Assembly: GCA_040752025.1 (NCBI GenBank)
Contig: JBFMFR010000032.1
Coordinates: 17,452-81,451, forward strand
Direction of reading: 5' to 3'
From: JBFMFR01 sp040752025
GTDB lineage: Bacteria; Chloroflexota; Anaerolineae; Anaerolineales; UBA4823
DNA: 64,000 bases
The notes under the pieces were generated by a model, which was given only the letters and a program-made list of their open reading frames with translations, was not told where the DNA came from and did no database searches. How positions within the stretch are numbered: position 1 is the stretch's first letter; each line of letters begins with the position of its first letter. Below, one piece after another: positions 11,376 to 19,749 of this stretch. Position numbers and translations under genes: made by a program.

Positions 11376-12647
11376 ATGAAAATGGCTTCTTCCTCAGCTT
11401 CCTCCAGCCCACAACTTTTCCACTGCCCTACCTGCGGCGCCAGCCTGCCCACGCCCGACTCCGCCTCGGTGACCTGCCAGTATTGCGGCAGCAACGTATT
11501 GGTGCCGCCCGAGTTTCGCCCACACAAACCGCCCGAACAGCCGGCTGCGCCCGCGCCAGTCGTCTTCTCGGTGCCCCACCAGCCAGTGATCATGGCCCAG
11601 CCCAGCCGGCGTGCCTGGGGGCCCATCCTGGCCATTGTGATCTTCCTGGTCATCATCGGCGCGCTGGTTCCCATCCTGCTGGCAGTTTTCGGTATTTTTG
11701 CCGCCAACCGCGTGGTAACCTCGTCACTGCAAGAGATCACCACCGTGCAGGCCACTGCTTTCAGCGCGCCAACGCGCGCTCCAACCGCCACGCCCATCCC
11801 CACCCAAACGCCTGTACCGCCAGCCGAGATCGCCTTGCAGTTCGGCGGACAAGGCAGCGGCCCAGGCCAGTTCGAAGACGCTCGCAGCATTGCCGTGGAC
11901 CTGGATGGCAATCTCTACGTAGCCGAGTACCTCTCCGGTCGTATGCAAAAATTCGACGCCGCTGGCAAGTTCCTGCAATTGATCAGCGTAGAACCGGACC
12001 GGGTCGGCAATCTGTACATCAAAGATATCGCCGTGGATTACCAGGGACGGCTTTACGTGGTGCGCGCTGCCGACATCCTGGTCTTCAACGCCGCCGATGG
12101 CGCCCAGATCGACACCATCCCAGGTAAATTCCCCGGCACGAATTACTCCGCCCTGGCAATCAACCTGGCCAACGATCTCTACGCTCTGCACGACTCGGCC
12201 GCCTCGATTGATTTGATCCGCCTGGACCCGTCCGGCAAGACCATCTGGCGCAAGGAAAGCTTCGCCGCCCAGATCGACAAAACCAAACCTTTCACCTACG
12301 GCGGCCTGGCCGTCAATGGTTTGGGGTATACTTATATCGTCAACGCCAACGCCGCCCAGGTTTACAAGTTCGATCCCGATGGGCAATTCGTCGATCGCTT
12401 CGGCAGCCAGGGCAGTGAACCAGGCCAGTTGAACAGCCCGCAGGGCATCGCCATCGATCCCAAGGGCCGCATTTTCATCACCGACATCGGTCGCATTGAA
12501 GTGTTCGATGCCGAAGGCAACTTCCTGACCACCATCCCGCGCCTGAAAGATTTGGCCGGCATCCGCGACCTGGCCTTCGATACCCAGGGCAACCTGTATT
12601 TTGTCACCATCAACGGCGATGTCGTCAAACTAACCTTGAACTTTTAG
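11376..12647 (+). CDS. Zinc-ribbon, single-TM, NHL beta-propeller protein
   Basis: A 423-residue protein of three parts. Residues about 14-42 form a zinc ribbon with two CPTCG/CQYCG knuckles. Residues about 83-112 are one hydrophobic membrane segment, followed by a Pro/Thr-rich linker (APTRAPTATPIPTQTPVPP). The rest is a beta-propeller made of NHL-type repeats, with motifs such as SIAVDLDGNLYVAEY, IAVDYQGRLYVV and GIAIDPKGRIFITD. The ribbon would be cytoplasmic and the propeller outside. Its role is unknown, but it sits between E1-beta and the lipoyl-acyltransferase fusion, six bases before the latter. Similar ribbon/NHL proteins could be recruited from elsewhere in the genome, so co-function is only suggested by position. 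Confidence 0.8.
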   Translation: MKMASSSASSSPQLFHCPTCGASLPTPDSASVTCQYCGSNVLVPPEFRPHKPPEQPAAPAPVVFSVPHQPVIMAQPSRRAWGPILAIVIFLVIIGALVPILLAVFGIFAANRVVTSSLQEITTVQATAFSAPTRAPTATPIPTQTPVPPAEIALQFGGQGSGPGQFEDARSIAVDLDGNLYVAEYLSGRMQKFDAAGKFLQLISVEPDRVGNLYIKDIAVDYQGRLYVVRAADILVFNAADGAQIDTIPGKFPGTNYSALAINLANDLYALHDSAASIDLIRLDPSGKTIWRKESFAAQIDKTKPFTYGGLAVNGLGYTYIVNANAAQVYKFDPDGQFVDRFGSQGSEPGQLNSPQGIAIDPKGRIFITDIGRIEVFDAEGNFLTTIPRLKDLAGIRDLAFDTQGNLYFVTINGDVVKLTLNF

Positions 12648-12653
12648 GGCTGC

Positions 12654-13760
12654 ATGCCAACCACAGTCACGATCCCTTTACTCAACCCCAACGAGCCCGA
12701 GGCTTTGCTGGCTGCTCTGTACGTACAGGAAGGCCAGCAGGTCTCCCAGGGTGACCTGCTTTGCACCCTCGAGACCACCAAATCCACCGCCGATCTGCCG
12801 GCTGAAACCGGCGGCTACGTGACCGGCCTGCGCCTGGAAAGCGGCCAAAGCGTGCGCGCTGGCGAATTGTTCTGCTACCTGGCGGAGACGCCCGGCTGGA
12901 CGCCGCCGGCTGAGGTGGCTCCCGCTGCCAGCGCGGCCTCGCCAGAGACAGGCGGACCGCCGCCCGAGGGCCTGCGCATCACCCATCCCGCCAGGGCCCT
13001 GGCAGAACAGCTTGGCATCGAGCTAGGAGGATTGCCCCACGATCGTCTGTTCACCGAGGCCGCCCTGCGCGCCTGGTTGGAGCAGTCAGGCGGTGAACAA
13101 AGCCCGGCAAGCTCTGCCGCCTTCGATGCCACCGCCATCCTGGTTTACGGCGGCGGCGGTCACGGCAAAGCCCTGATCGACCTGCTGCGCGCCCTGGGCG
13201 TCTACCGCCTGATGGGCGTGATCGACGATGGCATTCCTCAAGGTGAGACGATCCTGGGAATGCCCGTACTGGGCGGCGCCGACAGGCTGCCCGAATTATA
13301 CACACAGGGTGTGCGCCTGGCGGTCAACGCCGTGGGCGGCATCGGCAACCTGGGCGTGCGCATCCAGGTCTTCGAAAACCTGGCTCGCGCCGGTTTCGCC
13401 TGCCCGGCCCTGGTGCACCCACGCGCCTTCATCGAGCCCAGCGCACAACTTTCGCCGGGCGTGCAGGTTTTCCCGCAGGCCTACGTTGGCAGCGAAGCGC
13501 GGTTGGGCTTCGGCTGCATCGTCAACAGCGGCGCCATCGTCTCGCACGAGTGCCAGTTGGGAGATTACACCAACATTTCCCCTGGCGCCATCCTGGCCGG
13601 GCAGGTGCAGGTTGGCACCGGCGCTCTGGTCGGCATGGGTGCCACTGTCAACCTGCGCGTGCGCCTCGGCGCGGGGGCGCGCATTGGCAACGGCAGCACT
13701 GTCAAAGAAGACGTGCCTGAGAAAAGCATCGTGCGCGCCGGTTCAACCTGGCCAGCCTGA
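12654..13760 (+). CDS. Lipoyl domain + E1/E3-binding-like domain + NeuD/PglD-type acyltransferase fusion
   Basis: A 368-residue fusion. Residues 1-78 are a lipoyl/biotinyl domain with the modifiable Lys43 in LETTKSTAD. Residues about 107-143 resemble the peripheral subunit-binding domain of E2 proteins (HPARALAEQLGIEL, then FTEAALRAWL), although the usual GTGPGG turn is replaced. Residues about 159-366 are a NeuD/PglD sugar acyltransferase: a Rossmann-like N-part with YGGGGHGK, then a left-handed beta-helix with the likely catalytic His298 in SHECQLGD and the closing VKEDVPEKSIVRAG. In ordinary E2 proteins the third domain is the 2-oxoacid dehydrogenase acyltransferase; here it is replaced by a sugar acyltransferase. 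Upstream E1 subunits and a downstream aminotransferase fit an acyl-sugar pathway. Confidence 0.88.
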   Translation: MPTTVTIPLLNPNEPEALLAALYVQEGQQVSQGDLLCTLETTKSTADLPAETGGYVTGLRLESGQSVRAGELFCYLAETPGWTPPAEVAPAASAASPETGGPPPEGLRITHPARALAEQLGIELGGLPHDRLFTEAALRAWLEQSGGEQSPASSAAFDATAILVYGGGGHGKALIDLLRALGVYRLMGVIDDGIPQGETILGMPVLGGADRLPELYTQGVRLAVNAVGGIGNLGVRIQVFENLARAGFACPALVHPRAFIEPSAQLSPGVQVFPQAYVGSEARLGFGCIVNSGAIVSHECQLGDYTNISPGAILAGQVQVGTGALVGMGATVNLRVRLGAGARIGNGSTVKEDVPEKSIVRAGSTWPA

Positions 13761-13805
13761 GGCCTGGTGAGAATAACTTTCAACTCACTTTCACAGGAGC
13801 AAAAC

Positions 13806-14987
13806 TTGCCCACTTCATACCTCGTCCCGATGTCCTCTCCAGATATCACCGACCTCGAGCGGGAGGCGGTCGCCACCGTGATGCGCACCCCCAACCTGAG
13901 CATGGGCGGCGAGATCATCGCCTTCGAGCAGGCCGTATGCGCCCAAACTGGCAGCCGGCACGCCATCGGCGTCAATTCCGGCACGGCTGGTCTGCACCTG
14001 TGTGTGCACGCCGCCGGTATCCGCGCCGGCGACCTGGTGATCACGACCCCCTTCTCCTTTGTCGCCTCTGCCAACGCCCTGCTCTTCGAGCGCGCCATCC
14101 CCGTATTCGTAGATGTCGACCCGCTGACCGGCAATATCGATCCTGAATCCGTGCACCAGGCGGCCGCCAGCCTGAGCCAGGGTGGGGAGACGGGGCGCGC
14201 CTGGCTGCCGCGCAAGGGTGCAGAACAACCCGGCCCGCTCAAGGCCATCCTGCCAGTGGATGTCTTCGGCCAGCCCGCCGAGATGGAGCCCATCCGTCAG
14301 GTTGCCCGCCTGTATGGTCTCAAAGTGATTGAAGACGCCTGCGAGGCCCTGGGGGCTGAATACTATGGCCGCCAGGCCGGCACGCTGGGCGATTACGCCG
14401 TATTCGCCTTCTATCCTAATAAACAGATCACCACCGGCGAGGGCGGTGTGGTCGTCACCAACGATGACCAGGCTGCGGCGATGATGCGCGCCTTGCGCAA
14501 CCAGGGCCGCGCCCCCGGCGATACCTGGCTGCAGCACACTCTGTTAGGTTACAACTACCGCCTGGACGAGCTGAGCGCCGCCCTGGGGCGAGTACAGATG
14601 CAGCGCCTGGACGAGTTGCTGCGTAAGCGCCAGCGCGTCGCCGATTGGTACACACAGCGCGTCGTCAATCTCCCTGGCGTGCAAGCGCCCCAATTGACGC
14701 CCGCCACCACGCGCATGAGCTGGTTCGTTTACGTGGTGCGCTTTGCGCCGGGCATCGACCGCGACGCCGTTGCCCGGGCGCTGGAACAGCGCCGTATCCC
14801 TGCCCGGCCCTACTTCATCCCGATTCACTTGCAGCCCTACATGGTGGAGCGCTTCGGTTACCAGCCAGGTGACTTCCCCATCACCGAAGACCTGGGACAG
14901 CGCGGCCTGGCGCTGCCCTTCTCCGGCGTAATGACCGAATCCCAGGTGGACCAGGTCTGCCAGGCGCTGGCAGACGCCTTACGGTAA
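13806..14987 (+). CDS. DegT/DnrJ/EryC1/StrS-family PLP sugar aminotransferase
   Basis: A 393-residue aminotransferase that would place an amino group on a keto nucleotide sugar, the step before N-acylation. Family motifs are SMGGEIIAFEQAV, VNSGTAGLHL, TTPFSFVASANALL, VIEDACEALGAEYYGR and the PLP lysine region FYPNKQITTGEGG (Lys in PNKQ). TTG at 13806 is chosen because AGGAG lies six bases upstream; an in-frame GTG at 13767 lacks such a site. It follows the acyltransferase fusion by 45 bases, the same pairing as PglE/PglD and similar bacillosamine-type enzymes. The sugar cannot be identified. Confidence 0.9.
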   Translation: MPTSYLVPMSSPDITDLEREAVATVMRTPNLSMGGEIIAFEQAVCAQTGSRHAIGVNSGTAGLHLCVHAAGIRAGDLVITTPFSFVASANALLFERAIPVFVDVDPLTGNIDPESVHQAAASLSQGGETGRAWLPRKGAEQPGPLKAILPVDVFGQPAEMEPIRQVARLYGLKVIEDACEALGAEYYGRQAGTLGDYAVFAFYPNKQITTGEGGVVVTNDDQAAAMMRALRNQGRAPGDTWLQHTLLGYNYRLDELSAALGRVQMQRLDELLRKRQRVADWYTQRVVNLPGVQAPQLTPATTRMSWFVYVVRFAPGIDRDAVARALEQRRIPARPYFIPIHLQPYMVERFGYQPGDFPITEDLGQRGLALPFSGVMTESQVDQVCQALADALR

Positions 14988-15021
14988 TGTACAACCTAAT
15001 CCGCCAACGCTCCCGCTGCAC

Positions 15022-15057
15022 CGGAGAATACGGATAAACACACCTCCGTATTCTCCG
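15022..15057 (+). terminator. 13-bp perfect hairpin after the aminotransferase
   Basis: CGGAGAATACGGA (15022-15034) and its exact complement (15045-15057) enclose a ten-base loop. It lies in the 116-base gap between the aminotransferase and the first dehydrogenase-like gene. No T tract follows, so it may be an intrinsic terminator of weak type, an RNA-stabilising stem, or a mobile palindrome. Confidence 0.45.
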
Positions 15058-15103
15058 TGCTCATCCACGAGCTTTACCACAGTAGAAAGGGGTATAGAAA
15101 CCA

Positions 15104-16261
15104 ATGGAAAATTCAGAAAAATCGCTACCCTCAAAACCCATAACCTTCGGCTTTGCGCGCATGCGCGTCGAAGCTGGCGAACGCCGGGATTTCCTGCCTG
15201 ACGCCATTGCCCTATTAGATAGACATGGCGCCAAAGTCTTCCTGGAATACGGCTATGGCCGCGGCATGGGCTTCAACGAGGCCGATTACCGCATCCTGGC
15301 GCCATCCGCGGAGTTCGTCTCTCACCAGGAAGCCTACCAGCAAGATTTCGTGGTCGTTTTGCGCTGCCCGGGCGAGGAAGAACTGCACCTCTTGCCTCCC
15401 AAAACCTGCCTGATCAGCATGCTGCACTACCCCACCCGCCCGGTGCGCACCGGGCTCGTGCGCGCTCTGGGCATCGAGGCCATCTCGCTCGACTCAATTA
15501 AAGATGACAACGGGCGGCGGTTGGTGGAGAACCTGCGCGCCGTGGCTTGGAACGGCATCGAGGTCGCCTTCCGCACCCTGCGCACGCTCTATTCCCCGCC
15601 CGGTTTCGAAAGCCCCAAGCGCCTGCCGGTGCGCGTTACCCTGATCGGCGCCGGGGCAGTGGGCATGCACGTAGTACAGGCCGCCATCCGCCACGGCGAT
15701 CCGGCCCTATGGAAAGAAATGTACGAGCGCCGCGTGCCCGGCGTGCAGGTGACCACCATTGATTACGACACCACTTATCGCGAAGACATCATGCGCGAAC
15801 TGCTTGCCCGAACCGATATCCTGATAGACGCCACCCAGCGCCCTGATCCCACCCGCCCGGTGATCCTCAACGATTGGATCGGCGAGATGCCCAGGCACGC
15901 CGTCCTGCTCGACCTGTCCGTCGACCCCTACGACCTGGACTGCGAAGGCAATGCCAAATCCGTCAAAGGCATCGAGGGCATCCCCCAGGGCAATCTGGAC
16001 CAGTACGTCTTTGCGCCTGATGACCCGGCTTACGATAGCATCCCGGCCTGCGTCTCCACCCGGCAGCGCCGTTACGTGGTCTCGTGCTACTCCTGGCCCG
16101 GCATTCACCCGCGCCAGTGCATGGTAGTCTACGGCCACCAGCTCAGCCCGATCTTCCGCACCTTGATCGAAAGAGGCGGCATCCAGGGCGTCCGCCCGCG
16201 CGGCAATTACTTCGAGCGCGCCATCGGCCGCGCCATGCTCTCCCGCTGGAATGGCGGATGA
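15104..16261 (+). CDS. Alanine-dehydrogenase/saccharopine-dehydrogenase-like protein, copy 1
   Basis: A 385-residue protein of the alanine dehydrogenase/PNT N-terminal superfamily, which includes saccharopine and carboxyethyl-ornithine dehydrogenases. The N-part has FGFARMRVEAGERRDFLPDA and ISMLHYPTRPVRTGLV; the C-part has a Rossmann motif LIGAGAVGMHVV, then LIDATQRPDPTRPVI, LLDLSVDPYDLD and CYSWPGIHPRQCM. It likely binds NAD(P). It is about half identical by eye to the next gene. Substrate unknown; an imino-acid reductase or opine-type reaction is possible from family. AAAGGGG precedes the ATG. Confidence 0.78.
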   Translation: MENSEKSLPSKPITFGFARMRVEAGERRDFLPDAIALLDRHGAKVFLEYGYGRGMGFNEADYRILAPSAEFVSHQEAYQQDFVVVLRCPGEEELHLLPPKTCLISMLHYPTRPVRTGLVRALGIEAISLDSIKDDNGRRLVENLRAVAWNGIEVAFRTLRTLYSPPGFESPKRLPVRVTLIGAGAVGMHVVQAAIRHGDPALWKEMYERRVPGVQVTTIDYDTTYREDIMRELLARTDILIDATQRPDPTRPVILNDWIGEMPRHAVLLDLSVDPYDLDCEGNAKSVKGIEGIPQGNLDQYVFAPDDPAYDSIPACVSTRQRRYVVSCYSWPGIHPRQCMVVYGHQLSPIFRTLIERGGIQGVRPRGNYFERAIGRAMLSRWNGG

Positions 16262-16284
16262 CGATTGCACAGAAAGGAATCCTT

Positions 16285-17397
16285 ATGTCAAAATCAATCA
16301 CCATCAGTTTTCCCCGCATGATGAAAGAAATCGGCGAGAAGCGCGTCTTCCTGCCGGAATTCATCCATTTCCTGGTGGCGCAGGGCGCTGCCATCCTGCT
16401 CGAAGAGGGCTACGGCTCGCGCTCCGGTTTCACCTTCGACGATTACCAGAGCGGCAACATGGCAGTGCGCATGTGCAGTCGTGAAGAAGCCTTCCAGGCC
16501 GATTACGTTCTCGTGCTGCGCTCGCCGCGCCTGGACGAATTCTCCCTGCTGGGCAAAGGTAGCTGCCTGATCTCAATGCTGCACTATCCCACCCGCCCCA
16601 AACGGGTGGCGCTACTCAAAAAACTCAAAGCTAAAGCCATCTCGATGGACAGCATCGTCAACGATCGCAATATCCGCCTGATGGAGGATATGAAAGCCGT
16701 GGCCTGGAATGGATTGGAAGTCGCCTTCGATGTACTGGAAAAGCGCTGGCCTAACTTGGACAAGGGCGATGGCAGCCCGCTGCAAGCGCTGGTCATCGGC
16801 ACCGGCATGGTGGGCAAACACGCGGTAGATGCCGCTACCAAGCTGGGCAACGTAGAACGCAACAACGATCACATCCGCGCCGGCGGGCACGGCGCCATCG
16901 CCATCTCACTCGGGCGCAGCACCTCCGGCAATCCTGTTCTGATGGAAAAGCTCTTGCGCCAGACGGACATCCTGGTGGATGCCTCTTACCGGCGCAACCC
17001 CTCCAAGCCAGTGGTGCCCAACGACTGGATCGCCTGGCTACCCGAGCACGCCGTGATCACCGACCTGTCCGTTGATCCCTACACCCTGGACATCGACCCG
17101 CCCGTGGTGCGCGGCGTCGAGGGCACCCCGCAGGGCAACCTGGACCAGTACATTTTCCACCCGGATGACCCTAACTGGGATAAAAGCATTCCTGCCTCCA
17201 TCCCATCGCAAAACCGGCGAACCGTGGTCACCTGCTACTCCTGGCCCGGCATCCACCCGGAGGCCAGCATGCTGCACTACGCCTCGCAGCTCGAGCCGCT
17301 CATGCAGGTCCTGCTGCGCAAAGGCTACGACGGCCTGTCCCTGGACGGCGACTACTTCGAGCGCGCCCTGTACCGCGCCGCCTTGAAGGCCTGGTAA
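16285..17397 (+). CDS. Alanine-dehydrogenase/saccharopine-dehydrogenase-like protein, copy 2
   Basis: A 370-residue paralogue of the preceding gene, 23 bases downstream. It keeps the same landmarks: EIGEKRVFLPEF, ISMLHYPTRPKR, the nucleotide motif VIGTGMVGKHAV, ILVDASYRRNPSKPVV, ITDLSVDPYTLD, GVEGTPQGNLDQY and CYSWPGIHPEASM. The region after the Rossmann motif differs (RAGGHGAIAISLGRSTSG), so the two may form a heteromer or act on different substrates. The ATG at 16285 has an AGAAAGGAAT site; longer in-frame starts run back into copy 1 and are unlikely. Confidence 0.78.
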   Translation: MSKSITISFPRMMKEIGEKRVFLPEFIHFLVAQGAAILLEEGYGSRSGFTFDDYQSGNMAVRMCSREEAFQADYVLVLRSPRLDEFSLLGKGSCLISMLHYPTRPKRVALLKKLKAKAISMDSIVNDRNIRLMEDMKAVAWNGLEVAFDVLEKRWPNLDKGDGSPLQALVIGTGMVGKHAVDAATKLGNVERNNDHIRAGGHGAIAISLGRSTSGNPVLMEKLLRQTDILVDASYRRNPSKPVVPNDWIAWLPEHAVITDLSVDPYTLDIDPPVVRGVEGTPQGNLDQYIFHPDDPNWDKSIPASIPSQNRRTVVTCYSWPGIHPEASMLHYASQLEPLMQVLLRKGYDGLSLDGDYFERALYRAALKAW

Positions 17398-17433
17398 ATC
17401 TCTCAAACCATACACACTCCTGGAGGCAGCTCT

Positions 17434-18432
17434 ATGAACTTCGCCATGTGGCGCAAAGCCCTGCAAGTCATCCCGCACGTCAGCAAAGAGGAGTGGCAGC
17501 GCCTGGACCTGGTCTCCAGGTGGCTGATCGCCACTCGCGCCGCCGTGCTGATCATGACCTTTATTTCGGCCGCCATTGCGGGCATCCTGGCCTTCCAGCA
17601 CGGCGACTTCGACTGGCTGCGCTGGCTGCTGGTAGCGGTTGGGCTGGTGATGGCGCATGCCACCAACAACCTGTTCAACGATTACACCGACTACGTCAAG
17701 GGCGTGGACCAGGACAACTACTACCGCAGCCAGTACGGCCCGCAGCCCCTGGTGCACGGCTTGCTGAGCAAGCGCCAACTGCTCACCTACGCCGCCCTCA
17801 CTGGCCTGGTGGCTTTGGCCGCCGGGCTGGCCCTGGTCTACCTGAGCGGAGGGCTGACCCTGTTGCTGATGGGCCTGGGGGCCTTCTTCGTTCTTTTCTA
17901 TACCTTTCCCCTCAAATACATCGCCCTGGGCGAGGCCGCCGTGCTGGTGGTGTGGGGACCGCTGATGATCGGCGGCGGCTATTACGTGATCAGCGGCGCC
18001 TGGGATTGGAACGTGGTCATCGCCAGCCTGCCCTACGCCCTGGGCGTGACCGGGGTGATCTTCGGCAAGCACATCGACAAGCTCGAGATGGACCGCGCCA
18101 AGCGCATCTACACCCTGCCAGTGCTGCTGGGCGAAAAGGTCTCGCGCTACGCCGTGCTGGGCCTGCTGCTCTTGCAATACGTTTCCGTGGCTTACCTGAC
18201 CGTGATTGGCTTCTTCACCCCCGTGCTGCTGGTCACCTTCCTGGCCTTGCGCGCCCTGCGGCGCATCCTGCCCATCTTCCAGCAGCCCAGGCCAACCGAG
18301 AAACCGGCCGACTTCCCCGAGGTCTGGCCGAATTACTTCGTGGCAGCCGCCTTCTATCACAACCGCCAGTTCGGCCTGCTCTTCATGCTCGGCCTGATCG
18401 CCGACGCCATCCTCAAAGTCTGGGTGCTCTAA
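17434..18432 (+). CDS. UbiA-family prenyltransferase
   Basis: A 332-residue integral membrane protein with about eight helices. The first Asp-rich motif is NNLFNDYTDYVKGVDQDN and the second is HIDKLEMDRAK, matching the UbiA superfamily (MenA-like 1,4-dihydroxy-2-naphthoate, heme-O and other prenyltransferases). It transfers a prenyl chain from a diphosphate to an acceptor in the membrane. It follows the paralogue pair by 36 bases with a GGAGG site and is probably in the same transcript. No menaquinone or haem genes are adjacent, so the acceptor is open. Confidence 0.88.
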   Translation: MNFAMWRKALQVIPHVSKEEWQRLDLVSRWLIATRAAVLIMTFISAAIAGILAFQHGDFDWLRWLLVAVGLVMAHATNNLFNDYTDYVKGVDQDNYYRSQYGPQPLVHGLLSKRQLLTYAALTGLVALAAGLALVYLSGGLTLLLMGLGAFFVLFYTFPLKYIALGEAAVLVVWGPLMIGGGYYVISGAWDWNVVIASLPYALGVTGVIFGKHIDKLEMDRAKRIYTLPVLLGEKVSRYAVLGLLLLQYVSVAYLTVIGFFTPVLLVTFLALRALRRILPIFQQPRPTEKPADFPEVWPNYFVAAAFYHNRQFGLLFMLGLIADAILKVWVL

Positions 18433-18445
18433 TAGCGACTTCACG

Positions 18446-18532
18446 GGAGTTGGGAAAGCCATTCCCAACTTCACCACAAAGGACACAAAGAGCACGAAGT
18501 TTTTTTGCTTTGTGGGCTTCGTGCTCTTTGTG
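18446..18532. terminator. Two hairpins between convergent genes, likely bidirectional terminator
   Basis: The gap between the UbiA gene and the convergent DUF5666 gene holds two stems. AGTTGGGAA (18448-18456) pairs with 18462-18470 over a five-base loop. A second stem of 16 perfect pairs joins 18484-18499 to 18517-18532; its loop starts with seven T. The second stem has the CACAAAG-style wording of a dispersed repeat (an extra CCACAAAGGA lies just to its left). It would stop transcription from both sides. Confidence 0.65.
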
Positions 18533-18558
18533 GTGATAGCGTTTAGCCTGTCAGCCGT

Positions 18559-19716
18559 TTACTCAGTCAAAGCCGGAAAAACCACAACTGTTTGGGCCTG
18601 GAAATCGCCGTTGCCCAGTTCCTTGGCGCCTACCAGCACGCGCATGCCGGCCTGCAGGTCATCGATACTCTGCACCTGCACGCCCCGGCTGCGGAAAGTG
18701 GTCTGCCCGGTGACCTTGAAGGTGTACTCCTGCCCGTCACGCGCCTGGATAGTGAAGCTGTCCTTGTCCACAGCCAGCACCTTACCGCCAGCGCGCTTCT
18801 CGAACCTGGGCTGCCCCTGGCGCTCGCCGGCTGCCACCGTCACTGCCAGCAGTTCGTCGCCGGGCAGCTCACGCAGCATAACCAGGGCGGTCATGCCGGT
18901 CTGCAAGTCGGCCAGGCTTTGCAGCGAGCCATCCTTGCTGCGGAAGCGCGTCTGCTCATCGACGGTGATGGTGACTTCCTCGTCGCCCTGGCGGGTCTTG
19001 AGGGTGAATCTGCTGGCGTCCTCGTCCACGGCGGTCACCTCGCCCAGCTTGCGCTGCGCCGGGTAATTGGCGCTGACCGTCCTGGCCTCCAGGCTGCCAT
19101 CTGCGGCTTCCTGGGTCAGGACCATGGCGCGCATGCCTTCTTCCAGGTCATCCAGCCCTTCCACGCCGCCGCGGAAGACAGTCTCGCCCGTGACCTTGAT
19201 GGTGACCGCCGGGCCCAGTTGGGGCTGCACGGTGAAGGTCTGCTGGCTCAGATTGACATCGGTGATCTCGCCGCGCGTGCCGCCCATGGCCTCCGGGTCG
19301 AAATCCTCGGGCAGCAAAATCACGCCACGCGCGGTGGCCTCGTCCTGGTTCTTGGGCGCCACCACACTCACCCAGCGCCCGACCTCCAGGTCGTCAAAGT
19401 TCAGCTCTTCCTGCTGGCGCGAGCGGAAGCGGGTGTTCTCGTCCACCAGGAAGGTCTGCTCCTGGCCGCCGCGCAGCATGATGGTGAACTGGTCCAGGTC
19501 GATCTCGGTCACCTGGCCCATCACCGGGCGCGCCCGCATGAATTTCGCCAGCGGGCTCTTGCCGTTGGCCGCCAGGGCGCGCAGGCGCCCGAACAGGCCC
19601 TGCTGGTTGGTGGGGCTCTCCTCCTGCGCCAGGGCGGCGCTGGTGGCCCACACCCCGCCCGCCGCCAGGGCAACGATCAAAACGGCTACAATCGGGATCC
19701 AAATTTTCTTAACCAT
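18559..19716 (-). CDS. Secreted/anchored DUF5666-repeat protein
   Basis: A 385-residue protein. An N-terminal hydrophobic helix (VKKIWIPIVAVLIVALAAGG) serves as signal or anchor. The rest holds four successive units of about 75 residues, each with a strand pattern like GEVTAVDEDASRFTLKTRQG, TITVDEQTRFRS and DLQTGM.ALV, which is the DUF5666 family. The repeats look like small beta barrels and were probably made by internal duplication. The ATG at 19716 follows AGGAGG by six bases; an upstream start at 19749 would put 11 residues before the signal and is rejected. Function unknown; cell-surface location inferred. Confidence 0.8.
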   Translation of the reverse strand: MVKKIWIPIVAVLIVALAAGGVWATSAALAQEESPTNQQGLFGRLRALAANGKSPLAKFMRARPVMGQVTEIDLDQFTIMLRGGQEQTFLVDENTRFRSRQQEELNFDDLEVGRWVSVVAPKNQDEATARGVILLPEDFDPEAMGGTRGEITDVNLSQQTFTVQPQLGPAVTIKVTGETVFRGGVEGLDDLEEGMRAMVLTQEAADGSLEARTVSANYPAQRKLGEVTAVDEDASRFTLKTRQGDEEVTITVDEQTRFRSKDGSLQSLADLQTGMTALVMLRELPGDELLAVTVAAGERQGQPRFEKRAGGKVLAVDKDSFTIQARDGQEYTFKVTGQTTFRSRGVQVQSIDDLQAGMRVLVGAKELGNGDFQAQTVVVFPALTE

Positions 19717-19749
19717 GGTACTACCTCCTATGCATCCTTTCGGTGTCAC

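Noticed and set aside
17038..18495. 485-codon open frame on the minus strand over the UbiA gene
   Set aside because: Composition is Gln/Gly/His/Val-rich with no motif; it mirrors the third-position GC bias of the real plus-strand genes.
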